Origin: Phoronis ovalis
Taxonomy: Eukaryota; Phoronida; Phoronidae
Assembly (NCBI GenBank): GCA_028565635.1
Contig: JAOXYB010053434.1
Coordinates: forward strand, 1 to 11,410
Direction: 5' to 3'
Length of the DNA stretch: 11,410 nucleotides
Part shown: one piece after another, positions 1 to 7,337 of the stretch
How the letters are laid out: the number at the start of each line of letters is the position of its first letter
Position numbering within the stretch: position 1 is the first letter of the stretch
Notes under the pieces: model-generated
Seen by the model: the letters and a program-made list of their open reading frames with translations, nothing else
What the model was told of the DNA's origin: nothing
Databases searched by the model: none
Made by a program: the position numbers and the translations under genes

Positions 1-81
1 ACAAAGAAGGCAACAAAACTGCTTTGAATTTTTTGACACACGGTGAGTGTTTTTGAAAGACACCAACTTCTACTGATTTTT

Positions 82-172
82 ATGACCCTACGGCTTCGCC
101 ATAGTAGGGTCATAAAGCTAGGACTAGACTATGACCCTACAGCTTCGCGATAGGGTCATGAAGCTAGGACTA
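82..172. repeat. Tandem pair of stem-loop units in the LINE tail
   Basis: Two similar units lie head to tail. Unit 1 (82-126) has arms ATGACCCTAC (82-91) and GTAGGGTCAT (104-113), an inner GGC/GCC stem capped by TTC, and then AAGCTAGGACTA (115-126). Unit 2 (131-172) has arms ATGACCCTA (131-139) and TAGGGTCAT (151-159), an 11-nt loop, and the same AAGCTAGGACTA (161-172). The outer stems are perfect in both copies although the loops differ. The units lie just 3' of the LINE stop codon on the minus strand, so they are probably part of that element's 3' tail. Confidence 0.85.
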
Positions 173-630
173 ACATATCTTATGATCTACAGACTACCTC
201 GGTATATACCCATCACTGAGAACTGGTCTGTGCATGCACCAGTTAGGTTAGTGTAGCTAGCATAGATTTGAACTCATCGACATCTGCTGAATCTAGTAAT
301 TGTTATGGTAGTCTGTTCCATAATGTGTGTTTAGCGGTTTTGGGGAAGTAGCTGTTGCGGTACCCTTGTGGTAGGATTTAGAATTACATCTCATTTTGAT
401 GAATTTGTGTTTATGGCTATTTCTGCTGTTCTTCTGCTGTCTAGTAGTATAACCAGGTATGTCAATGGTGGCTTTGTTGTATGTAGCAGTATTAAGCGGG
501 CTTGTCTTTTTCTCTGTTGAAGGGTCTTCCAGCTAAGTCTATGTGTAGTGTTTATGTCATGGGACCAGGTTCACGAGATTTATTTCTGGTAATGAACCTT
601 GCCGCTCTGCATTGAATTCTTTCTATAATT
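82..630 (-). mobile_element. Truncated, decayed non-LTR retrotransposon (CR1/Jockey-like LINE), 3' end
   Basis: Read on the minus strand, about 617 to 243 gives a broken version of the C-terminal tail found downstream of the reverse transcriptase in CR1/Jockey-like LINEs. Recognisable pieces are IQCRAARFITRNKSREPG near 617-565, RNSHKHKFIKMRCNS near 425-385 in a shifted frame, and TLWNRLP, then DEFKSMLATLT ending at a TAA at 243-245. Several in-frame stops and at least one frameshift (near 349-372) show that it is dead. Below 243 comes a 3' untranslated tail with two stem-loop repeats. The upstream part of the element (higher coordinates) is missing, as expected for 5' truncation during target-primed insertion. 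No target-site duplication was found. The family assignment rests on motif recognition, not a search; another LINE clade with the same tail is possible. Confidence 0.72.
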
Positions 631-1631
631 GCATAAATGTGTTTGCAAACATTAAATGCACTGCCACGTGCTTTCTATTCCTACTTTGTTTGTGAGCCGG
701 GGAAACTCAAGTTATTTTGTGGTGGGGGGTGCATGTGAGGCAAAGTTAAAAATTTTGGATTTGGATTGTATCATACTTCCTACTGTTTTTTTTTTTTGAT
801 TGTTACCGTAAATAAATTCAAAAATGGATTGCTACCCACTGCTTACAGCAAATAATTTGGATTACTTTTAGGTTTGTATCCATAAATAGATTTTGGAATT
901 TGGTTTACACAAGTATCACTATGAGTAAACTGACCTCCAGTATCTGCAATTATGTTAAAATTTTGGATTACTGCCTTTACATTTCAAAAAAATATGGATT
1001 AGGTTTGCTACCACAAGCTAAAATTTTGGATTAGGTTGAGCAGCAAATCCCCATATTCAAAAAAACATAAGTCCCCCAGATTCGTGAAAGAAAAAGTGCA
1101 AGAAAATAGCAACTAGTATTTAGGGAGCTAGTTGTTCTTGACATAAAATCTCACAATTTAAACACTTAATAGCTAAAAATGAAACAGTTTAAAACCATAA
1201 CATAAATTGATTTGAATTTTGTAGTAATTATATTTTACTTTATATTTGATTGTGCAAAAAAATAATTATAGTATATGGAATAATAAGATGATTTTTTCTG
1301 AATTTTGGCACATGTAAAATTACATATTACCATTGTTAATAAAAAGCGAAAATCATCAGGGTTTTTTTCCATTATCATACACAGTGTTTATCATGATAGT
1401 AAAACAACAAACTCGTAATTGAACTGAACCAGTGCCAGTAAAAGTTATATTTGAATAGAAATTGTCAAAAAAAATAACACCCAAATTCTGGTTTCTACCT
1501 AATAGTATTGTAATGAAGTGCTTGCTAATGTTCGAAAACTATCATCGAAAAAAAGTAATGTTAGTTAGCATGGGTAGATGAACTACTGAGTTCCACTAAA
1601 AAAAATAAATTACTTTTTTTCACTTTTGAAG
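631..1631. other. AT-rich noncoding DNA upstream of EXOSC1 exon; probably intron
   Basis: Apart from the degenerate motif cluster at 745-1045 and a short inverted repeat (CAACTAG at 1110-1116, CTAGTTG at 1128-1134), I see nothing recognisable. Because the first visible EXOSC1 exon starts in the middle of a codon, this stretch is best read as the intron before it. The missing first exon may lie in this stretch or upstream of the window. Confidence 0.5.
745..1045. repeat. Degenerate recurring motif, ATTTTGGATTAGGTTTG-like
   Basis: The phrase ATTTTGGATT, often followed by AGGTTTG and (C)TACC, recurs imperfectly near 752, 852, 958, 993 and 1022. Spacing is irregular (about 30 to 105 bp) and copies differ, so this is an old, eroded repeat cluster and not a clean satellite. 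No coding potential was seen. Confidence 0.45.
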
Positions 1632-4036
1632 GTCAAAGAATATGCAAACTAGGTGAAAATCACAAGCCTGGTCATGGTACATATGAACGTGATGGATATG
1701 TTTACTCTACTTTGGCTGGTTGTGTAGTTACTACTGAAACGGAAGGTGGACAGGTCAGTCATTGAGCTGGAATAAACTGATGCACAGACTTGTTTTTATA
1801 GGCTGTTTTTCATACTTATAATTAACAGGTTAACAAAAAATAACAGATGTAATATTTTGCTTGTTGCTATTATACTGAGACATTGAAATATTAGTGTTTT
1901 TACTTTTCTTTGATTCATGATTTGTTAGTGTCTGTTTTTAGATATCTGAGGAAAACTTAAAAGGTATTGGTGTCAAAGACTAGTACTGTAAAATGGACCA
2001 ACTTCCAAAATCAACTGCAGTTCTGCAGTTCATAAAAATGAAATCTAGCACAATTATAATTTATTTTAACTACAGGTCTGTGTAGAGATACATCGAAATC
2101 AGAAGAGGAATGTAGTGCCCCAGGTCAATAGCATTGTCAAGTGCAAGGTAGGTACCGTATATCTAAAAAATATTGTCATAATGATATTTGATGAAATGTT
2201 TAGAAAACAGCAATTTGTGCTAAATGAAACTATTGTAGTTGCTTGTACATGTTATTTGTCCCATTTGAAATCACTCTTAGCATATTTATAGTACAGAATA
2301 TAGTATGCTGATATTAATACTCTATGTTTATTTTCTAACATCTGTTAATGAATAATATCTGATGGAGCAGATGTAATTTAATATGCTACCAGAAGCTATC
2401 TGCTGCAATGGTAGAAAAGAAAACCTCGAGATTCACAAGATCACTCATGGGGTACCTCTCTGTCTTTTGTCCTCAAAGCAAAGATGAGGAGTGATTACTA
2501 GATCACTTTTGCATTTTATAATTGTTTATTACATACTTACATCAAACTAAGATATAAAACAATAACAAATATATCGTAAACAAAATATTGTATTGAATAT
2601 TAAGCTACAATATTTCATTTTTCGCAAGGGCATTGCACACTACACTATTTTGTATGAAACTGTTTTTCAATTTCAGATTACAAATGTTACATCTCGGTTC
2701 TGTAAATGTTCTATTCTTGGTATTGAAAACACAGAATTTGATGAGCCATTCCGTGGAATGATACGGAAAGAAGATGTACGAGCAACGGACCGTGATAGAG
2801 TCGAAATGTATAAAAGCTTTCACCCTGGTGATGTGGTTTTAGCTAGAGTTGTATCCTTTCGATGATTTGAAATCAAACTGAGTTTTCTATAAGAATCATT
2901 TCAGATGGTCATTTCCAAAATATAGCTGGATAGATCATTTATCAATTGTGAAATGATAGCATTTTAAAATATTCTTTTGTTTGAGTTATATTTTATACCT
3001 AGTGAGTATTATTGAGTAAAGCTAAAAATATAAGAATATTATTGCGTAGCACAGCAGAAAATCTATTAATTCAAAGTTATTGAAGAATCAAAATTTTTTG
3101 TTATACTTACGAGTACCTTTCTTTAACAACTTTTCTAGATTTCTCTTGGCGACAGGCAATCATATTTACTATCAACGGCTGAAAACGAACTTGGTGTAGT
3201 ACTTGCAACAAGTGAAGCAGGTATTTTAAAGGATTTTTTTTGCTTGAAGATATAAATAAAAATGTAGGGCAGTTTGATTTGGATTGATTAGCAAGCTATT
3301 TGTGCATCTTACCTGCTCTTTTTTTTGAAAGTGAATTTACAATTGTTGATAACTTGATGTTTTCCTAAAGCAATTGACTGAAATCCACTAAATCTAGGGG
3401 TGATATAATAGTTCACCATTAAATAGATGGCGCCACTTACATTTTCACCATTTGTTTGTCATAATGCCTTGAATTTACCTGAGGTAATGTGTTATGTGAC
3501 TAAGTACCCTTTGATGATTAAAATGATAAGTTGTAAAATTAATAGAGGTGGCCATTTTCATGTGCTCAATTTTCAATCCAACTTTAAGATTTAATAAGGC
3601 ATGGTGAAAAATGTTATTGCACAATGTTCTCCATAAAATAGTGTATACATGTTCTAGGGCCAATGATATTATTTATGCCCAAACATGGATAGATAAAATG
3701 TTGATAAATAACACAAGGTTCATGTACTATTGGTGCCCTGGACAAGTATAAGTTTTTTGTGGAGAACACTGTTGATGCATTGACAAAAAAGATGGTTATT
3801 ATAAATGAATTAATTCTGTCACAAGTAACAGAAGTTGTAAAACAAGTCACGTAGTGAAGTAAGTTGACAGACTTTTATGCCGTATAATGTAATCATGAAA
3901 TCCTTACATAATCGTTGTAGGTGTCACAATGGTACCAATTAGTTGGTGTGAAATGCAGTGTCCAAAAACATTAATAAAAGAACCAAGAAAAGTTGCAAAA
4001 GTTCAGCCACAATATCTTCAAGTAACTGGCAGGTGA
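1632..4036 (+). CDS. EXOSC1: Exosome complex component CSL4 (EXOSC1), five exons, 5' partial
   Basis: Csl4 is a non-catalytic RNA-binding cap subunit of the RNA exosome, which processes and degrades RNA in nucleus and cytoplasm. Exons are 1632-1753, 2076-2147, 2677-2850, 3139-3220 and 3921-4036 (TGA 4034-4036), joined in phases 1 (entering), 0, 0, 0 and 1; every intron is GT-AG. The 188 visible residues align end to end with animal CSL4. The N-terminal domain (about 1-50) has GTYERDGYVYSTLAGC. The S1 domain (about 57-140) has FRGMIRKEDVRAT, YKSFHPGD and AENELGVV. The C-terminal part has VPISWCEMQCPKT, keeping a C-x3-C pair that recalls the zinc ribbon of archaeal Csl4. About 10 N-terminal residues (Met to the conserved PG) are missing because the first visible exon begins with the second base of a Gly codon. 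The donor at 2851 (GTATCC) is weak but fits the alignment exactly. Identity is near certain. Confidence 0.96.
1754..2075 (+). other. EXOSC1 intron (322 bp)
   Basis: Phase-0 intron with donor GTCAGT and acceptor ACTACAG. It is AT-rich, and I see nothing else in it. Confidence 0.9.
2148..2676 (+). other. EXOSC1 intron (529 bp)
   Basis: Phase-0 intron with donor GTAGGT and acceptor TTTTTCAATTTCAG. The only structure noted is a loose inverted pair, ATCACTC near 2433 and GAGTGAT near 2490. No gene was seen. Confidence 0.9.
3221..3920 (+). other. EXOSC1 intron (700 bp)
   Basis: Phase-1 intron with donor GTATTT and acceptor ATCGTTGTAG. It contains TAGATGGCGCCA at 3424-3435, which resembles an animal CTCF core; otherwise it is AT-rich with no coding signal that I trust. 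Confidence 0.9.
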
Positions 4037-4391
4037 CATATGACAGACATTTCTTCAACGATATACAGTGCTGTATTAAAAAAGAAGTTCAGATAATTGA
4101 GAAGACTTTGTACTATTAAACCATCTGAACTGAAAATTATGTAACTTTAGTTCGTAGCTGTAGAACTTTTTGGTGACTCTAAAGCTCATCTGGTGACTAA
4201 GTGCTCTGTTATGAACATATTTCTCAGCAAATGATTACACTGCTGGTGTTGTTCTAGAATTATTTTAAAATTAGACTTAGAAAATATTATAGGAAATTTT
4301 GATTTGAGTAAATTACCGAGATAAGATTATTACGATATATCTTATGATGATTTGTAGTGTACTGTAAGGGACACTTGGATAATACATTTTA

Positions 4392-4397
4392 AATAAA
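4392..4397 (+). terminator. Candidate polyadenylation signal for EXOSC1
   Basis: This is the first canonical AATAAA on the plus strand after the stop codon, about 356 bp downstream. If used, the transcript ends near 4415, before the convergent globin 3' end. cDNA would be needed to confirm it; another AATAAA near 4666 is an alternative. Confidence 0.4.
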
Positions 4398-4616
4398 ATG
4401 AAATTTCTGCATAGTTCTGCAAAACTGCATAGTTTTCAAGCCTCTGGTTGTGAGGCCTTTGTGATATGTTTCGATCATTGTTCCAGTTATAATAGATAAC
4501 TATCCAATCTCCAGTAACATTCTGACAACTTGATAAGAAAAGAAACTGGTGAAATTTGGAGAGGCCTATGCGCTTTGTACAGAGACAATTAAAAAAGTGT
4601 TTTCAAAATATATATG

Positions 4617-4622
4617 TTTATT
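4617..4622 (-). terminator. Candidate polyadenylation signal for the globin gene
   Basis: AATAAA on the minus strand (TTTATT on plus), about 115 bp past the globin stop codon. It is the nearest canonical signal in the right orientation. Confidence 0.45.
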
Positions 4623-4736
4623 TCACTGGGATATATATTAACAAACGTCCACCTTTACAGATAAATAAATATAGCTGTGTACTAGTGTTTAGTGCTTCAC
4701 AAATGACGTCAGCTTGGCTTCGCTTGTTTAACATGT

Positions 4737-6552
4737 TTAGAAAAGTCCCATTGAGCCAGTGATGAGTTCCCAAGCACGATCCCAAGCGCTTTCGTTGAAA
4801 CCATCGGCTTTTTTTTTAATAACTGCGAAAAAGGCGTCCTTCATGGGCTGCGAAAACAAAAGAATAGTTGTATTTAATTCCTAGTAAGTCCATAGAGTGT
4901 TTTTATTTTTTGACTATTTTGTTCTACACTTTAATTTTTAGAAGAAAAAAATTAAAATCAGTGCCTGTTTTTATATTACACGCTGTGCCTTTGTTCCTTA
5001 TAATCAAACAGAAAATGAACGTGAAATAAGAACGGAACTACACACTTAGCGTTGAGTATGTTGTTTTATCAACTTTGTTTTTTTAAATGTACAACAAAAT
5101 AGATAATATTTCAAACTTTATTCCTAAACGCCGAATAGCTTCTTTTGTTTTGAAGCATATGCACTATATATGATGTAAGCAAATCGTGAAATGTAATTTT
5201 AAGTTTCTGTAAAAATGATTTTAATGTTTCTTTTCTAAAAATTACTCTTCCAAAACGAACTCATTTGATACTATCCGTATCGCACAAACTGAATTTAGCA
5301 TTGCGAATTTGTTGGGTTGGATCCTGCTTTGAACAACGTAAAGTAATTCGTTCTGTAGGAAAAGTACGTAAGTTTATATTGGCACAAACAAATTAAAATG
5401 AAAGTAATTCATTAAAAATAAATTAGTTATTGTTGGTATTACGTATTAAACTCAACATCAATAATCAAATATGTATTTTTTAAGGTACTGACCTTCTTAT
5501 GCTTGGCTGGGATAACGCCATAACCGGGGTGGCGGGAACCGAGCGTCTTCAAATCCTGAGCCATAACATTAGGATTGCTTAACTGACCAATGCTGACGTC
5601 AAACTTCTTCATTACACGCTCAACATGAGTCCCAAGGGCTTCGTCGGCATTTGGCATAGCTAGAATTCTTGTGTATAAATTCTTCATGCTAGGAGAATTC
5701 TTAAAAAGGCTACAAAATAATGGTGCTCTGGTTATCACATTCAAATTAGTTCATGTTTGCATTTCCCAGCATTAAGTTTGGAACACTTCTTGGTAATATA
5801 CCATCTATCATCATATATAATCGTTTTCATTCACCTAAACCATTTTATAGGACGTTGGACACTCGCCACCAGTTCGTCTTGCACGGGACGTAGGTGATCG
5901 GTGGATGTTAGACAGCCATATGCATGCATTGTTCACCCGGGGGATTACTTCATATTGATACATACGGGTATGCTCGGCTGAAACTTCAAACCCACTGACA
6001 TCCTCTAGTTCTATACCTAAATTTTCCAGTTTTTGGGCACATCCTCGATACCAACCCAGAAAATTCCGGGACATCCTCTATACCTTTTTCTTTTTGGCGA
6101 CCTTTTTTTTTTTACTTGCCACAAGCATTTGCAATTTTTAAGAGCGACCATTGCACCCTGGGGGAAACCCCTACCCCCTCCTCTATACCAACCCAATTTT
6201 GTGGACATCCTCTATATACCTACTAAACCTAAAATCGAGTGAATTTACACGACATGCTCTATACCTGAGCTCTAAACCGTGGACATCCTCTATACAAAAA
6301 CCCTGAAAAATTGACCAACTCCAGCGAGCATTCCCGTCTGACATTACTATTAAATAATCCCCCCGGGATTGTTCACTAAAAGTATTGCTCAGGTTCACAA
6401 TATATATCTACCCCGACATCTAGCATTCAAATATTATCAACAGCTAAATATACTTACACTTCAAAGATTTCTATACCAAGACTTTTGTAGTTATGTCCAC
6501 ATTTCTCCCATTGGGTCTGCACATCCTTAATTTCATTATTACTCAGGCCCAT
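4737..6552 (-). CDS. Globin, complete, three exons, 140 aa; CD1 position is Tyr
   Basis: Single-domain haem protein, presumably binding O2 or other small ligands. Exons in coding order are 6552-6458, 5709-5493 and 4847-4737 (TAA 4739-4737). Splices are GT|GTAAGT to TTTTGTAG|C (phase 2) and AAG|GTCAGT to TTCGCAG|CCC (phase 0). Helix A starts MGLSNNEIKDVQTQW with the conserved Trp15. B/C has GIEIFEVLFKNSP. Distal His E7 is His60 (GTHVERVM) and proximal His F8 is His92 (LKTLGSRHPGYGV). Helices G/H follow from PMKDAFFAVI to WDRAWELITGSMG. By ungapped alignment to neuroglobin, CD1, almost always Phe, is Tyr44. Only 16 residues separate CD1 from E7, as in alpha-globins, so a D helix is probably absent. 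The introns match or nearly match the ancient globin sites B12.2 and G7.0. The start fits a good context (AAAATGG). Subfamily (neuroglobin-like, globin X-like or lineage-specific) is undecided. It is convergent with EXOSC1. Confidence 0.93.
4848..5492 (-). other. Globin intron 2 (645 bp)
   Basis: Phase-0 intron at or next to globin position G7.0. It is AT-rich, and I see no repeat or gene in it. Confidence 0.88.
5936..6367. mobile_element. 432-bp MITE with 8-bp target-site duplication
   Basis: Outer ends are inverted: CCCGGGGGATTA (5936-5947) and TAATCCCCCCGGG (6355-6367). Similarity continues inward: ACGGGTATGCTCGGCTG at 5964-5980 matches the reverse complement of 6322-6337 with one substitution and one indel, at 28 and 30 bp from the two ends. 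The octamer ATTGTTCA lies immediately outside both ends (5928-5935 and 6368-6375), an exact target-site duplication. It encodes no protein; its open frames are accidental. An 8-bp duplication fits hAT, P or Merlin-type transposases. The end sequence alone does not settle which. Confidence 0.85.
5998..6295. repeat. Seven copies of ACATCCTCTATACC inside the MITE
   Basis: Copies start at 5998 (interrupted by GTT), 6039, 6071, 6175, 6205, 6252 and 6283, each with at most a few changes. Where adjacent, spacing is about 30 to 47 bp, with linkers sharing AACCCA(A/G)AATT-like and GTGG pieces, so the core of the element looks like an eroded minisatellite of roughly 31-bp units. Confidence 0.8.
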
Positions 6553-6590
6553 TTTGACAGACTCTTTTGATTGTGGTTTCCCGTAAATGC

Positions 6591-6600
6591 AAAATATATA
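6591..6600 (-). promoter_or_regulatory. Candidate TATA box of the globin gene
   Basis: On the minus strand TATATATTTT runs from 6600 to 6591, about 40 bp upstream of the globin ATG. If functional, the 5' untranslated region would be only around 10-20 nt. In such AT-rich DNA a chance match is quite possible. Confidence 0.3.
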
Positions 6601-6916
6601 GTGAAGATTTTATTTCCTTATATACCTTTTTTCTGTGCGCAAAATTAGACTTGTTTTTGGAGGTGACAGATGCCAGCAGTACGGAATCAGGTCTTGAGTT
6701 CACGAGAGGTGAATTGAAGGTGCCATAAATACAGACTTGGGTAAAGAGGCACTGTCTTGAAGTACCCAACTCTGAATTTAAAGTTAGTAGCGGAATAAGG
6801 CAAAATATGCATTGATATCAAGCGCACTATTTCAACTTATGATGCCTCTTAGTACTGAGACTTATATTTCGTTTATTGCGAATTTAATCTAAACAGGCCG
6901 AATCCGGTGCGAAATG

Positions 6917-7073
6917 TTTTAATTTTTATGCACGAATTGCATAAATATAGAAAGTTCATGTCGCACTTTTAAAACTCTTAAACTGCCGAAACATGTAAGA
7001 TCATTTTAATTTTTATGCACACGTTGCATAAATATATAAATTTATATCGCACTTAAAAAAACTCAAACAGCAA
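6917..7073. repeat. Two-copy tandem repeat, 87-bp period, with a conserved hairpin
   Basis: TTTTAATTTTTATGCAC occurs at 6917 and 7004. Each copy continues with TTGCATAAATATA, then TCGCACTT and AAACTC-type segments at matching offsets. The second copy is shorter or eroded at its end. Each copy has a perfect inverted repeat TTTATGCA/TGCATAAA (6925-6932 with 6938-6945; 7012-7019 with 7025-7032) around a 5-nt loop that differs (CGAAT, CACGT). Confidence 0.8.
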
Positions 7074-7267
7074 TCCAAATTTCATAAAGTTTGCAGCATT
7101 TCTTTCTGAAAATATTTACACATAGCTTGAGTGCTTTATTTGTATTATTATTTTTCCATTGAAAATCAAAATAAGATGTTTTGAACAGCGATAAATAACA
7201 AAAATGTGACAAAACTTTTTGCCATTCCATAAATTTCGTTACCAATGTGCTGTGGGAAATTTCATAA

Positions 7268-7337
7268 AATTCCGGTAGCAAGTTTTTCAAAGATAGCAAA
7301 ACCTTTTTTGAAACCCTAGATCTATTTTACCGGAATT
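7268..7337. repeat. 10-bp perfect inverted repeat spaced by 50 bp
   Basis: AATTCCGGTA (7268-7277) and TACCGGAATT (7328-7337) are exact reverse complements. They contain CCGGAA (ETS-like) cores in opposite orientation. It could be the remains of a very small element or a paired binding site. Confidence 0.6.

Larger units (their letters stand above)
4037..4736. other. Convergent intergenic region / 3' untranslated regions
   Basis: About 700 bp separate the stop codons of EXOSC1 (+) and the globin (-). It holds candidate AATAAA signals for both genes, a small GC-rich inverted pair near 4438-4460 (AAGCCTC and GAGGCCTT), and a perfect CRE-type palindrome TGACGTCA at 4704-4711. No further gene was seen. 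Confidence 0.7.
5710..6457 (-). other. Globin intron 1 (748 bp), hosting a MITE
   Basis: Phase-2 intron at the classical B12.2 site. More than half of it (5936-6367) is a transposable element insertion; without the element and one copy of the duplicated target it would be about 308 bp. Confidence 0.9.

Noticed and set aside
1-42. Possible EXOSC1 first exon ending at a perfect donor (CACACG|GTGAGT, GT at 43-44) in the right phase
   Set aside because: The frame reads ...ALNFLTHG and lacks the conserved Cys/Val-x-PG end and a nearby ATG, so the donor match alone is not enough.
921-924. ATG A|GTAAAC as a minimal EXOSC1 first exon
   Set aside because: The phase fits, but it would omit the conserved N-terminal PG segment and has a poor start context.
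2605-2823. Minus-strand open frame of 72 codons
   Set aside because: It is the antisense shadow of the EXOSC1 S1-domain exon at 2677-2850.
3475-3850. Two overlapping minus-strand open frames (3475-3663, 3614-3850)
   Set aside because: They lie in an EXOSC1 intron, have AT-driven composition and match no family I know.
4556-4762. Plus-strand open frame of 68 codons
   Set aside because: It is in the convergent 3' region and overlaps the last globin exon on the opposite strand; no protein features.
5835-6398. Several open frames on both strands in globin intron 1, with repeated YRGC or IEDV phrases
   Set aside because: They are translations of the MITE and its ACATCCTCTATACC subrepeats; frames shift between copies, so no protein is conserved.
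6539-6769. Minus-strand open frame of 76 codons beginning upstream of the globin start
   Set aside because: It overlaps globin exon 1 only slightly and in another frame; it sits in the promoter region and has no recognisable content.
7063-7299. Minus-strand open frame of 78 codons
   Set aside because: Low-complexity Lys/Asn/Phe-rich composition expected from AT-rich DNA; no splice or homology support.
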